The translations under genes and the position numbers were made by a program. Below, piece by piece: positions 25,652-35,186 of a stretch of DNA of 64,000 nucleotides. How positions within the stretch are numbered: position 1 is the stretch's first letter; each line of letters begins with the position of its first letter. Source of the stretch: Lachnospiraceae bacterium YSB2008. GTDB taxonomy: Bacteria; Bacillota; Clostridia; Lachnospirales; Lachnospiraceae. Location of the stretch: NCBI GenBank assembly GCA_000687655.1, contig JHWR01000008.1:1-64000 (forward strand). Direction: 5' to 3'. The notes under the pieces are model-generated. The model was not told the DNA's origin. It made no database searches and was given only the letters and a program-made list of their open reading frames with translations.

Positions 25652-27649
25652 TTGAGTAGACTGCAAATGCTGTTATCGTGTCAGAACATAGCTCTCTCGT
25701 TTGGAGACAGAGAGGTGCTTACAAAGATTAATTTTAATATTGAGGATAAAGAAAAGGCTGCCATCATAGGTATAAACGGAGCCGGAAAGACAACCCTTCT
25801 TTCAGTCATAATGGGAAGTCTTACACCGGACAGCGGGGCAGTGGTAAAATCCCCTGATATTTCGATAGGATATCTGTCCCAGCATCAGGATATCATGTTT
25901 GATAATACTGTATATGCTGAGATGTTCGAGGCAAAACGATACATTATCGATATAGAAAAGAGACTCCGTGAGCTTGAAGAACTCATGAAGGATAAGACCG
26001 GTGAAGAACTTGAGAAGATCCTTTCGGAATATAACCGCCTTCAGACTAAGTTTGATAATGAGTCAGGTTATGCATATGAGTCTGAGATACAGGGAGTACT
26101 TACCGGTCTTGGTTTTGATAAAGAGGATTATGACAGGCATATAAGCACTCTGTCCGGAGGACAGAAGATGAGGATAGCGCTTGGACGTATTCTTCTTACT
26201 CATCCTGATCTCATCATACTTGATGAGCCAACGAACCATCTGGATATATCATCACTTACCTGGCTGGAAGGCTTCCTTTCAAGCTACAAAGGTGCGGTGC
26301 TCCTGGTCAGCCATGACAGATACTTTATTGATAAGATAGTAGATAAGATCATAGAGATCGATCAGGGCGTTTCGACTGTCTTCAAGGGAAGCTACAGCTA
26401 CTATTCCGAAGAGAAGGCGAAGATGCGAGAGGCTGCATACCGGGCTTACATGAACCAGCAGGCGGTTATAAAGCATGAACAGGAAGTTATTACGAAGCTG
26501 AAGAGCTTCAACCGTGAAAAGAGTATCAAGCGTGCTGAGAGCCGTGAGAAGATGCTCGACAAGATGGAAGTCATTGATAAGCCGACTGAAGTGAATACTG
26601 ATATGAGGCTTTCACTTACTCCGAATGTTCAGTCAGGTGAGGATGTACTTCTGGTTGAACATCTTAAGAAGTCTTTCGGTGATAACACTCTTTATGAAGA
26701 CATAAATATTGACATTAAGAGAGGAGAACATGTTGCCCTTATAGGTGGAAATGGAACGGGCAAGACGACTCTTCTTAAGATTATAGACAGGCTTATTCCA
26801 AAGGATGAAGGAAGCATTAAGCTTGGTTCACGTGTTAAGATCGGTTATTTTGATCAGGAACATAAGAACCTTTCCATGGATAAGACCATATTTGAAGAGC
26901 TTTCCGATGCATTTCCGGATCTGGGAAATACAAAGATCAGAAATATCCTTGCGGCGTTTCTCTTTACAGGAGATGATGTGTTTAAGCGGATAGGAGACCT
27001 CTCGGGTGGTGAACAGGGACGTGTTTCCCTTGCAAAGCTTATGCTGTCGCCGGCAAATTTCCTGATACTTGATGAGCCTACGAATCATCTCGACATACAG
27101 TCGAAGGAGATACTTGAGGAAGCTATAAGAAATTATACAGGCACCCTTCTCTATGTAAGCCATGACAGATATTTTGTGAATCGTACGGCTACAAGGATCA
27201 TAGAACTCAGGAACAGGGTTCTGACTAACTATATCGGCGACTATGATTTCTATGAAGAGCATAGGGATGAATACTATCTTGTGCAGAACGGAGATAATCC
27301 GCTGGCAGCTCCTGATGCGGCACTGACCAGAGCGGGCTTCACCAAGATTACCGACAGGAGCTCAGGAGACACTCTCGAAGATGCGGGAAGTGCTCCTTCC
27401 ATGACATCTTCAAAAGAACAGTATCTGGCACAGAAGGAAGCGCAGGCTGCAGAGCGTAAAAGACAGAATGCTCTCCGTCGGACTGAAGAAGAGATAGAGA
27501 GCCTTGAGGCCAGACTGTCTGAGATAGATGCTGAGATAAGTCTTCCGGAAAACGGAACCAATATAGGGCTTCTTACCCAGCTTACACGAGAACAGGAAGA
27601 ACTGACTGCAAAGCTGGAAGAGCTTTATGAAAAGTGGGGAGAATTTTAA
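25652..27649 (+). CDS. ABC-F family ATPase (YdiF/Uup-like)
   Basis: Soluble protein with two ABC ATPase domains and no membrane part; ABC-F proteins act on ribosomes, in translation or antibiotic protection. Seen: Walker A GINGAGKTTLL near residue 40 and GGNGTGKTTLL near 366, signatures LSGGQKMR and LSGGEQGR, Walker B LIILDEPTNHLD and FLILDEPTNHLD, and a linker between the domains (about 235-320) rich in charged residues. The C-terminus is a coiled coil (EEIESLEARLSEIDAEI). 665 residues from TTG 25652 behind AAAGGAAG; ATG 25667 is an alternative. Ends 2 bases before the MraY-like gene. Confidence 0.94.
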   Translation: MSRLQMLLSCQNIALSFGDREVLTKINFNIEDKEKAAIIGINGAGKTTLLSVIMGSLTPDSGAVVKSPDISIGYLSQHQDIMFDNTVYAEMFEAKRYIIDIEKRLRELEELMKDKTGEELEKILSEYNRLQTKFDNESGYAYESEIQGVLTGLGFDKEDYDRHISTLSGGQKMRIALGRILLTHPDLIILDEPTNHLDISSLTWLEGFLSSYKGAVLLVSHDRYFIDKIVDKIIEIDQGVSTVFKGSYSYYSEEKAKMREAAYRAYMNQQAVIKHEQEVITKLKSFNREKSIKRAESREKMLDKMEVIDKPTEVNTDMRLSLTPNVQSGEDVLLVEHLKKSFGDNTLYEDINIDIKRGEHVALIGGNGTGKTTLLKIIDRLIPKDEGSIKLGSRVKIGYFDQEHKNLSMDKTIFEELSDAFPDLGNTKIRNILAAFLFTGDDVFKRIGDLSGGEQGRVSLAKLMLSPANFLILDEPTNHLDIQSKEILEEAIRNYTGTLLYVSHDRYFVNRTATRIIELRNRVLTNYIGDYDFYEEHRDEYYLVQNGDNPLAAPDAALTRAGFTKITDRSSGDTLEDAGSAPSMTSSKEQYLAQKEAQAAERKRQNALRRTEEEIESLEARLSEIDAEISLPENGTNIGLLTQLTREQEELTAKLEELYEKWGEF

Positions 27650-27651
27650 AC

Positions 27652-29610
27652 ATGTTGTATGAATCATTAATATCAAATATGCCACGAATATGTGTAGACT
27701 TGATAGGAGCTCTCATAGCAGGGGCTCTTACATTTGTAAAATTCAAAAAACCTGCAGGATTCCTGCCTATAGACGGCGGAAAGAAGGTAGAGACACCGGA
27801 CGGTCAGATAGTGGTCATCAATGATAAGTCTGCAGGAAAAGCAACAGGAGTCGGAGTCATATTCATAACGCTGTTCCTTCTTGTATCGCTTCATCTGGTT
27901 CAGCCGTCTATAGAGATGTTTCTTTATCTTGCACTTATGTTTGCAATAATGCTTACAGGTTATCTGGATGATAAATCAAGTACACCTTGGGGAGAGTATA
28001 CTAAGGGAATACTCGATCTGGTTCTTGCTGTTGCATCTGCAGTAGTATTCCTCATATTTAATTCTTCGGATATCGTATTCTTTGGCAATACATTTCATAT
28101 GCCAAAGGTAATATATGGAATTCTTGCAGTTATCCTTATATGGGCATCCATAAATGTAACGAACTGTTCAGACGGTGTCGACGGTCTTTGCGGCAGCGTT
28201 ACTGTTATAGAACTTATAGGATATGCACTTCTTTTCTGGAAGGAGATTAAGCTCTGGAATGATTTCGGAATAATCCTTATCGGAGCGCTGATTGCATATC
28301 TTTATTATAACTGGAACCCGAGCAAGGTCCTCATGGGAGATGCAGGTTCAAGACCTATCGGTTATATTCTGGCAATGATAGCCATGGCTTCAGGTCATCC
28401 TTTCATTTTCCTTATCATGTCACTTGTATTTATATTTGACGGTGGTGTAGGACTTATTAAGGTTGCTGTCATAAGATTCCTGAAGAAGCCTTTCCTTGAG
28501 AAGATACATTTCCCATTCCATGATCACCTGAGAAAAGGTAAGGGATGGGCACCGAAGAAGGTTGCTATATTCTTTGCAGGATGTGAGGTTGTAATGGTAC
28601 TTGTTGCAGCGCTCCTTCTGACTATTTTCAGAGTTCCTGTTCAGAAGTCTGAACCGACAACGGAACCTGTTACAATTGTTGAGACAGCAACTGCATCTGA
28701 TACCGATCCGGCTACAGCAACAGATTCTGAGCCTGAGGAAGCTGAACCTGAGAAGGATGAGAAACTCTGCCATCTGAAGGATGTTACAGACCTGAAAATG
28801 AATGTCTCAGCTAAGAAGCTCTGTCAGGCAGGCATAAAGGTTACTGATGAGCTCCGTGAAGTTATGAAGCCGGGAACAATTTTTGAGATTGAATATGAAT
28901 GCGAGAAGCCTGTATGGCTTGTAAATGTAAACAGTGAAGATAATCCTAATCCTAAGGGTACATGGCTCAGAGCCATAGATCAGAAAACATATGAAACTGT
29001 AGGAACTGTATCTGAGGATAACAAGGTTGTTCAGTATACTTATGAGCAGCTGGCGGCGTTCTGGGGTGACGGCTGGGAAGAAACCATAACCGATTTCCAG
29101 GCAGAGGGAGCTACAGACTGGAAGGTTACCAGTGTTAAAGTAGGTAAGGACACAGGTTACAGACATCTTAAGGATGTAAAAGAGTTTAAGGAATATAAGA
29201 CCTCGTCCGATGCATGGGCACCTGTCGGCGCAGATGTTTCAGATGATATGAGAAAACTCCTGAAGCCGGGAACCGTCATTGAGATAGAATATAAGGCTGA
29301 CGAACCTGTATGGCTTATCGACATAAGCGGAGATAAGGAACCTAATCCTCTCGGCGGATGGCTGAGAGCTATTGAGCAGGATACATTTGAAACATCAGGT
29401 GCGCTTAATGAGAATCGTACGGTAGTTCAGTACAGCTACGAGGAACTGACAAAGTTCTGGGGAGAAGGTTGGGAGAAGACTATCGAAACTCTTAAGATTG
29501 AAGGTAAGTCAAGCTGGAAGGTTACAGGTTTCAGGATAGGAACTCCGATACCTATGGCTGTTGATCTTGCTACTGAGACAGACGCGGCATCTGAAACTGA
29601 TGCAGAATAG
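27652..29610 (+). CDS. mraY: MraY-type phospho-MurNAc-pentapeptide transferase with a duplicated C-terminal domain
   Basis: Polyprenyl-phosphate N-acetylhexosamine-1-phosphate transferase family; MraY makes lipid I. Seen in residues 1-335: about ten hydrophobic segments, GYLDDKSS (Asp-Asp motif), NVTNCSDGVDGL (family NLTDGLDGL), VLMGDAGSRPIG (MGDTGSLALG) and FPFHDHLRKGKGWAPKKV in place of PLHHHFE.KGW, so the His triplet reads H-D-H. An Asp/Thr/Glu linker (about 332-373) leads to two homologous 130-residue domains (from 374 and 505). MraY C-termini face outside, so the domains should be extracellular. Start ATG 27652 is preferred over GTG 27634. It is probably the genome's displaced mraY; a specialised paralogue is possible. 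Confidence 0.82.
   Translation: MLYESLISNMPRICVDLIGALIAGALTFVKFKKPAGFLPIDGGKKVETPDGQIVVINDKSAGKATGVGVIFITLFLLVSLHLVQPSIEMFLYLALMFAIMLTGYLDDKSSTPWGEYTKGILDLVLAVASAVVFLIFNSSDIVFFGNTFHMPKVIYGILAVILIWASINVTNCSDGVDGLCGSVTVIELIGYALLFWKEIKLWNDFGIILIGALIAYLYYNWNPSKVLMGDAGSRPIGYILAMIAMASGHPFIFLIMSLVFIFDGGVGLIKVAVIRFLKKPFLEKIHFPFHDHLRKGKGWAPKKVAIFFAGCEVVMVLVAALLLTIFRVPVQKSEPTTEPVTIVETATASDTDPATATDSEPEEAEPEKDEKLCHLKDVTDLKMNVSAKKLCQAGIKVTDELREVMKPGTIFEIEYECEKPVWLVNVNSEDNPNPKGTWLRAIDQKTYETVGTVSEDNKVVQYTYEQLAAFWGDGWEETITDFQAEGATDWKVTSVKVGKDTGYRHLKDVKEFKEYKTSSDAWAPVGADVSDDMRKLLKPGTVIEIEYKADEPVWLIDISGDKEPNPLGGWLRAIEQDTFETSGALNENRTVVQYSYEELTKFWGEGWEKTIETLKIEGKSSWKVTGFRIGTPIPMAVDLATETDAASETDAE
28771..29550 (+). 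repeat. Tandem duplicated 130-residue domain in the MraY C-terminus
   Basis: Copy 1 starts at 28771 with HLKDVTDLK and copy 2 at 29164 with HLKDVKEFK. Both contain MKPGT/LKPGT, EIEY, PVWL, NPKGTWLRAI/NPLGGWLRAI, VVQYTYEQL/VVQYSYEEL, FWGDGW/FWGEGW and WKVTS/WKVTG in the same order. The conserved aromatic residues suggest a beta-sandwich ligand-binding module; I cannot assign a named family. Confidence 0.9.
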
Positions 29611-29633
29611 TTTTCTTTTGAATAGAGAAAAAG

Positions 29634-30197
29634 ATGGACAAAAAAGAAATACGAAAAGAAATACTTGAAAAAAGAAAAGCCTTATCTAAAGAAGAGGTTT
29701 ACATAATATCTCAAAAGATATGCGAGAACATCATGGGACTTGATGCATATCAGGAGGCAGAAGATATACTTCTTTACAATGCCATAAGAAATGAAGTGGA
29801 TATGAGACCACTTTCAGAAAGAGCTCTTTCTGACGGAAAGAGAGTTTTCTTTCCGAGAGTAATGGATAAGGAGCATATGAATTTCTATGAGGTCAGGGGA
29901 CTTCTTGCTGTCGGTTCATTTGGCATAGAGGAACCGCCTGCTGATCCTACGCTCATATATTCCGGAGAGGGCAAAAAGACGCTTCTTGTTATGCCGGGTA
30001 TTGTGTTTGATGTAAATAGGAACCGTATTGGATACGGTGGCGGATACTACGACAGATTCCTTGCAGAATTTGAAAATCCCGACATGACGGTTATTGCTGC
30101 ATCTTACGAGCTTCAGGTTATGGAAGATGAGATTCCACATGAGGTTCATGATATACAGCCATCCGCTGTAATAACTGAGTCACGGACAATCCTTTAG
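29634..30197 (+). CDS. 5-formyltetrahydrofolate cyclo-ligase
   Basis: Converts 5-formyl-THF to 5,10-methenyl-THF with ATP, returning stored folate to the one-carbon pool used by purN and metF in this window. Seen: basic N-terminus with KKEIRKEILEKRKALS, VFFPRVMDKEHMNFYEV near residue 69, and the signature NRIGYGGGYYDRFLA near 130. 187 residues, full length. The start ATG 29634 follows an A-rich stretch with AGAGAAAAAG. Adjacent genes are unrelated in function, suggesting simple clustering. Confidence 0.95.
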   Translation: MDKKEIRKEILEKRKALSKEEVYIISQKICENIMGLDAYQEAEDILLYNAIRNEVDMRPLSERALSDGKRVFFPRVMDKEHMNFYEVRGLLAVGSFGIEEPPADPTLIYSGEGKKTLLVMPGIVFDVNRNRIGYGGGYYDRFLAEFENPDMTVIAASYELQVMEDEIPHEVHDIQPSAVITESRTIL

Positions 30198-30251
30198 TGG
30201 CACATATTTGTTGAAAAGAGAAGCACTCTCGCTGTTTGAAAAGGAGACAGT

Positions 30252-31352
30252 ATGGCAAATATAATGGAATACATGGATTGGCGTGGGGATGTTCCGTTCT
30301 CCATGGATCCATTCAATGAAGTTGATAATCTTATACTGGCGCAGATGAGTTACACAGACTTCGATGGTTTCATAGCTGATAATGAATCGAAAAGTATCAG
30401 AACTGTAAGTGAGGCATACTTTAATAAGCATACTGTGGAGGAGATTGAAGGACGCGATACATTTTACAGACTTGCTCCTCTTGTTATGAAAAAGGCATCG
30501 GAGACGAAACGCTTCGGCGATATCATGATCGAGAATTATATAAATGTGCTGGACGTTGATAAGGAAGAACAGATGGCGGCCGTTACATTTACGATTCCGG
30601 GATATATATCATATGTAGCTTTCAGAGGAACAGACAATACTCTGGTCGGCTGGAAAGAGGATTTCAACTTAAGCTATATGCTGGAGACACCGGGTCAGAA
30701 AAGAGCAGTACGATATCTGAATGAACAGTACAAAAGAAAAGATGAGAAGATCATAGTTGGAGGTCACTCCAAGGGCGGCAATTTCGCCGTGTATGCGGGC
30801 GCTTTCTCTGATGATGAAATCAAAGAGAAGATCATAAAGATATATACCAATGACGGGCCGGGCTTCAGAAGAGAGGTGCTTGGTTCAAAAGAATACCAGG
30901 GAATACTTGACCGTATAGAGAGTATAATTCCTGAAGAGTCCATGGTCGGCATACTTCTTGAGAATTCCTTTGGAAGTAAAATAGTTAAGAGCAGCGCAAG
31001 AGGAATCAATCAGCATGATCCTATGACCTGGCAGGTATATGTTAACAAGTTTTTTGAGGTAGAGAATCTTGCGGGCAAAAGTCGCTTCATGAATGAAACA
31101 GTAAGTAACTGGCTGAGCGAGCTTGATGACGAAAAGAGAGCCCGATTCATAGATATTGTGTTTTCAGTTCTTTCTGCAACCGGGGCTGAAACGCTCGAAG
31201 AGGTTACAGGTTCGGGTGTCAAAGGACTCTCTCAGAGTATCAAATTGCTGGCCGGACTTCCTAAGGAAGAACAAGCAGAATTCACGGATATGCTTAAGAA
31301 ACTTGTGGCTACCGGAGGCGGCCTTATCTTTGATAAAATAAGAAAAAAATAA
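30252..31352 (+). CDS. DUF2974 (Mbeg1-like) alpha/beta hydrolase
   Basis: Lipase-like protein of unknown substrate, common in Firmicutes. Seen: YVAFRGTDNTLVGWKEDFN near residues 119-137 (family FRGTD...GWkeDf) and the nucleophile elbow GGHSKGGN near 172-179, with S175 intact. The C-terminal third (about 230-366) is helical and variable. No signal peptide, so it should be cytoplasmic. AAAAGGAGACAGT precedes ATG 30252, a strong site. It ends before the nrdR promoter. Confidence 0.88.
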   Translation: MANIMEYMDWRGDVPFSMDPFNEVDNLILAQMSYTDFDGFIADNESKSIRTVSEAYFNKHTVEEIEGRDTFYRLAPLVMKKASETKRFGDIMIENYINVLDVDKEEQMAAVTFTIPGYISYVAFRGTDNTLVGWKEDFNLSYMLETPGQKRAVRYLNEQYKRKDEKIIVGGHSKGGNFAVYAGAFSDDEIKEKIIKIYTNDGPGFRREVLGSKEYQGILDRIESIIPEESMVGILLENSFGSKIVKSSARGINQHDPMTWQVYVNKFFEVENLAGKSRFMNETVSNWLSELDDEKRARFIDIVFSVLSATGAETLEEVTGSGVKGLSQSIKLLAGLPKEEQAEFTDMLKKLVATGGGLIFDKIRKK

Positions 31353-31381
31353 TTGCCAATGATGTACTATTGGGGTACACT
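31353..31381 (+). promoter_or_regulatory. Sigma-A promoter for nrdR
   Basis: TTGCCA (31353-31358), 17-bp spacer, TACACT (31376-31381). It overlaps a candidate NrdR box at its -10 element. Confidence 0.6.
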
Positions 31382-31392
31382 AGATGTAGTAT
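31377..31392 (+). promoter_or_regulatory. Candidate NrdR box (autoregulation)
   Basis: ACACTAGATGTAGTAT matches the known NrdR-box pattern acaCwAtATaTwGtgt at 13 of 16 positions and overlaps the -10 of the nrdR promoter. A partial second copy, GATGTACTAT at 31361-31370, repeats GATGTAGTAT (31383-31392) 22 bp upstream. NrdR boxes usually occur in pairs on one helix face. Confidence 0.5.
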
Positions 31393-31422
31393 GTAATTTT
31401 GGGAAAGAAGAGGTTTATTTTT

Positions 31423-31872
31423 ATGAAATGTCCATTCTGTGGTGAAGACAGTACCAGCGTTATAGATTCAAGACCGGCAGATGACAACACTTCCATAAGA
31501 AGAAGGAGACAGTGTGACTCCTGCGGAAAGCGCTTCACAACTTATGAGAAGGTTGAAAATGTACCGATCATGGTCATCAAGAAGGATAAGACAAGGGAAG
31601 CTTATGACAGAAGCAAGATCGTTCAGGGTCTTGTCAGAAGCTGTCACAAGAGACCTGTGTCTATGGAAGATATAGAAAGATGTGTAGACAAGATTGAGGC
31701 AGAAATCTTCAATCTTGGAACCAGAGAAGTTGAGTCCAGCGTTATCGGTGCTATAGTCATGGATAAGATAAAGGGACTTGATGAAGTTGCATATGTCAGA
31801 TTTGCGTCAGTCTACAGAGAGTTCAAGGACGTGAATACTTTCATGGACGAGCTTAAGAAGCTCCTTAAGTAA
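31423..31872 (+). CDS. nrdR: Transcriptional repressor NrdR
   Basis: Zn-ribbon plus ATP-cone repressor of ribonucleotide reductase genes. Seen: [17 protein letters not shown] with CxxC, a second CxxC in [17 protein letters not shown], then the ATP-cone ([24 protein letters not shown]). The start is set at ATG 31423 because the family begins MKCPFC; AGAGGT lies about 10 bases upstream. 149 residues. No nrd genes are in the window, so its targets lie elsewhere apart from possible self-control. Confidence 0.97.
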   Translation: MKCPFCGEDSTSVIDSRPADDNTSIRRRRQCDSCGKRFTTYEKVENVPIMVIKKDKTREAYDRSKIVQGLVRSCHKRPVSMEDIERCVDKIEAEIFNLGTREVESSVIGAIVMDKIKGLDEVAYVRFASVYREFKDVNTFMDELKKLLK

Positions 31873-31885
31873 GGCGGTAAACCCA

Positions 31886-32506
31886 GTGGAGAATATCCTG
31901 CAAAGACTGTCAGTGGGCGGAACTGATGAGGTAGTTATCAAGAAGTCCAGATTCATAGGGGTCACGGAACCGGTCAGTACTGTTGAAGAGGCTATGAGTT
32001 TTGTGAACAGCGTAAAGAAGACACATTACGATGCAAGGCATAATTGCTTTGCTTATTCGGTGGGGCTTTCAGAGAAACAGGTCAGGTATTCTGATGACGG
32101 GGAACCCGGTGGAACAGCCGGTAAGCCTATACTCAGTGTAATTGAAGGCGCTGACGTAAGAAATATAGTTATAGTGGTTACAAGGTACTTCGGCGGGGTT
32201 CTGCTCGGAACGGGCGGACTTGTCCGGGCATATACAGATGCTGCCAAGGCAGCACTGGCAAAGTCGAGTATTGAATCAGTCAGACCGCTTACGGTCGTTG
32301 AACTTACATTTGCATATAAGGATGTCGGGAAGGTGGACCGACAGTTAAGTGAAGCCGGTATTATGGGGCCGGAGACCGAATTTATGGAAAATGTAAAGTA
32401 CAGGGTAAAGGTTCCTGATGAAATATATGAGAGTTTTTCAAAGGAACTCCTGAATCTGCTTAACGGTCAGATTGATATAAAGGATATCGGACATATTGTC
32501 GGATAG
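31886..32506 (+). CDS. YigZ/IMPACT family protein
   Basis: Conserved cytoplasmic protein of the IMPACT (UPF0029) family, thought to be linked to translation or nucleic-acid binding. Seen: [28 protein letters not shown], the hallmark [16 protein letters not shown] near residue 70, and [20 protein letters not shown] near 96; a C-terminal ferredoxin-like domain follows. 206 residues. GTG 31886 is 13 bases after nrdR. Physiological role is unsettled. Confidence 0.93.
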   Translation: MENILQRLSVGGTDEVVIKKSRFIGVTEPVSTVEEAMSFVNSVKKTHYDARHNCFAYSVGLSEKQVRYSDDGEPGGTAGKPILSVIEGADVRNIVIVVTRYFGGVLLGTGGLVRAYTDAAKAALAKSSIESVRPLTVVELTFAYKDVGKVDRQLSEAGIMGPETEFMENVKYRVKVPDEIYESFSKELLNLLNGQIDIKDIGHIVG

Positions 32507-32514
32507 GGGGTTAT

Positions 32515-34005
32515 ATGGACAGAGCAGCATCAAGCAGAAATAAGAGTAAGAATATGCTTGCTTTCCAGATACTCATAATCATGGCTGTTGCCAAGATTCC
32601 TCAGCTCATTCTTGGAAATGACAGGGATGATCTGTTCTGGGTATTCATAGGAATGATAGCGTTCTATATTGCACTTAATATAGTGATATTCATGGTGAAG
32701 CCTGAGTCGGACACCATGAAATACATCTCGGTTATTGGCTATGCAATCCTTTCGGGTATAATGGTTTTCCTTCAGGATAACATGGCATATGGGTTTTCAT
32801 TGCTCATACCTATAGCACTCTCGATAGTATATCTGGATGAGATGTTGATCATAGTTACCGGAGTTATCGCAGGCATTTCATTTTTCGTTAAGACATTCAT
32901 TCTTATTCAGTCGGGTGGCTTTGATAACGGCAAGAGCTGGATTTCAGTAAGTATTTTCCTCGTTCTTTTCGTTGTTGCAGTTGTCATGGCAGTAAAGCTT
33001 ATCAATAAATATATTGAGATCGACAGGCAGGAGCTTGAATACCATACACAATTTCAGGAGATTGCAGCAGCAAACATGAAGAAGGTTGTTGATAACGGCA
33101 ACCTGCATATAGAAACTCTTCAGGGCATGATGGATAAGTTTGAGGATGCCACTGAGGAAGTTACAAAGTCAGTTGACGCCATTTCAATGGGCGTAAATGA
33201 TTCTGTTGAGAATATGGAGAATTCTACAAATATGACTCAGCAGATTCAGGATGTTATAGATGACCTTATCGATGTTAAGGACAATACGCTTGTTTCTGTT
33301 GACAGCGCCGTTGCCAAGACAGAGGTCGGTCGTGATATCATAGACCGTCTTAAGACCAAGTCTCAGGATATAGCGATAGTAAATCAGGATGTTACCAAGG
33401 TTTCGGAGGAACTGTCCGAAAGAGTATCATCTGCTGAAGAGATAACACGTATCATTTATCAGATTTCAAGCCAGACAAACCTGCTTGCTCTGAATGCTTC
33501 CATAGAGGCAGCGAGAGCCGGTGAACAGGGAAGAGGCTTTGCCGTAGTTGCAGATGAGATCAGAAATCTTGCTGATGATACAAGAAACTCTATCGACAGT
33601 ATTACGGAAATACTTCAGGGCGTTACGGCACTTGCGGCCAGGACGTCAGATCTTATCAAGCAGAGTGTTGACGCTGTGCTTGAAGAGAACAAATATATAG
33701 AGCAGGCAAATGAATCGTTCAGTGACATTTCCAATGTTGTTGATGAACTTCACACAGATATGAAGAAGCTTGATGAACTGTCAGGCGTTCTCGATGCTTC
33801 GAATAACTCGATCATCGACAATCTTGCAAATCAGCAGGCTGCAAGTGAGGAGATAGCAGCAAATGCAGAATCCTCAGCAGCACTTTCAAGAAGCAATCTT
33901 GAGGAACTCAAGGAAGTAATCATAGAACTGAATGAGATCGTTGATATACTCGGATCTCTCAGGGACGCTGACTCAGATTCACTCTTTAATGCCGGCAATC
34001 AGTAA
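32515..34005 (+). CDS. Methyl-accepting chemotaxis protein with a membrane-embedded sensor
   Basis: Chemoreceptor that would control CheA, implying a chemotactic, probably flagellated cell. Seen: six hydrophobic segments in residues about 16-165 with no sizeable extracellular sensor domain, no clear HAMP, a long coiled coil, and the signalling hairpin tip [41 protein letters not shown] near residues 315-355. 496 residues. Its membrane-only input suggests it senses a membrane, energy or intracellular cue rather than a soluble ligand. The last residues lack a CheR-docking pentapeptide. Confidence 0.94.
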   Translation: MDRAASSRNKSKNMLAFQILIIMAVAKIPQLILGNDRDDLFWVFIGMIAFYIALNIVIFMVKPESDTMKYISVIGYAILSGIMVFLQDNMAYGFSLLIPIALSIVYLDEMLIIVTGVIAGISFFVKTFILIQSGGFDNGKSWISVSIFLVLFVVAVVMAVKLINKYIEIDRQELEYHTQFQEIAAANMKKVVDNGNLHIETLQGMMDKFEDATEEVTKSVDAISMGVNDSVENMENSTNMTQQIQDVIDDLIDVKDNTLVSVDSAVAKTEVGRDIIDRLKTKSQDIAIVNQDVTKVSEELSERVSSAEEITRIIYQISSQTNLLALNASIEAARAGEQGRGFAVVADEIRNLADDTRNSIDSITEILQGVTALAARTSDLIKQSVDAVLEENKYIEQANESFSDISNVVDELHTDMKKLDELSGVLDASNNSIIDNLANQQAASEEIAANAESSAALSRSNLEELKEVIIELNEIVDILGSLRDADSDSLFNAGNQ

Positions 34006-34034
34006 ACAGACGATTTAGGAGTGATTTTCAGAAT

Positions 34035-35186
34035 ATGAATAATTATACGCTTGTTGCCCAGGATGGCAGAGCAAAGAGCGGGACTTTCGTTACACCTCAT
34101 GGTGTTATTGAGACTCCTGTATTCATGAATGTTGGAACAGCCGCGGCTATAAAAGGAGCCGTGGCTACTTCTGATTTAGAAGAGATTAAAACAAGCATCA
34201 TGCTTTGTAATACATATCATCTTCATGTAAGACCCGGAGATGAGATAGTTAAGAAGCTTGGTGGTTTACATAAGTTCACAGACTGGAAGAGACCCATTCT
34301 TACGGATTCGGGTGGATTCCAGGTTTATTCACTGGCAAAGCTCAGGAACATAAAGGAAGAGGGCGTTACATTTAACAGCCATATAGATGGAAGGAAGATA
34401 TTCATGGGACCGGAGGAGAGCATGAATATCCAGTCCAATCTGGCATCTACCATAGCCATGGCTTTCGATGAGTGCCCGCCTGCCAAGGCAGACAGAAAGT
34501 ATATCACTACATCAGTAGACAGAACCTACAGATGGCTGCTCAGGTGTAAGGACAGGATGGAAGAGCTGAACAAACTCCCTGATACTATTAATAAAGAACA
34601 GATGCTGTTCGGAATCAATCAGGGTGGAGTTATAGATGATATACGTATTGACCATGCAAAGAGGATAAGCGAGCTGGAACTTCCGGGATATGCAGTCGGC
34701 GGACTTGCTGTAGGGGAAAGCCACGAGGAGATGTATCATATACTTGATGTTACTGTGCCGCATCTTCCACTTGATAAACCGACTTACCTCATGGGTGTCG
34801 GAACACCTGAGAATATTCTTGAAGCTGTCGACAGAGGAGTGGATTTCTTCGACTGCGTATATCCTTCAAGAAATGGCCGACATGGTCAGTTATATACCAA
34901 TCATGGTAAGATCAACATAAAGAATAAGAAGTATGAACTGGATGAAAGACCTATAGCAGATGACTGTGACTGCCCTGTGTGCAGAAGGTATTCCAGGGCT
35001 TATATAAGGCATCTTTTAAAGGCAGATGAAATGCTGGGCATGAGATTTTGTGTCTTGCATAATCTGTACTTTTATAATAATATGTTACAGGAAATTCGGG
35101 AGGCTATCCGTGAGCACAGGTTTGCGGAGTATAAGAGGATGCGCCTCGATGGTTTCAAACAAGAGATGGAAAAGGAGAATCAGTAA
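34035..35186 (+). CDS. tgt: tRNA-guanine transglycosylase Tgt
   Basis: Exchanges G34 of GUN-anticodon tRNAs for preQ1 in queuosine synthesis; queA at 45 kb performs the following step. Seen: TPVFMNVGTAAAIKGA, ILTDSGGFQVYSLAKLR near residue 90 with the catalytic Asp, GINQGGV, and the zinc site CDCPVCRRYSRAYIRHL near residue 315. 383 residues. AGGAG lies about 16 bases upstream of the ATG. tgt-yajC adjacency is a common bacterial arrangement, seen here with 0 bases between. Confidence 0.97.
   Translation: MNNYTLVAQDGRAKSGTFVTPHGVIETPVFMNVGTAAAIKGAVATSDLEEIKTSIMLCNTYHLHVRPGDEIVKKLGGLHKFTDWKRPILTDSGGFQVYSLAKLRNIKEEGVTFNSHIDGRKIFMGPEESMNIQSNLASTIAMAFDECPPAKADRKYITTSVDRTYRWLLRCKDRMEELNKLPDTINKEQMLFGINQGGVIDDIRIDHAKRISELELPGYAVGGLAVGESHEEMYHILDVTVPHLPLDKPTYLMGVGTPENILEAVDRGVDFFDCVYPSRNGRHGQLYTNHGKINIKNKKYELDERPIADDCDCPVCRRYSRAYIRHLLKADEMLGMRFCVLHNLYFYNNMLQEIREAIREHRFAEYKRMRLDGFKQEMEKENQ

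Noticed and set aside
27634-27651. Upstream GTG start for the MraY-like gene
   Set aside because: It would overlap the ABC-F stop and lacks a ribosome site, whereas ATG 27652 has GGGGAG ten bases upstream and begins at the expected N-terminus.
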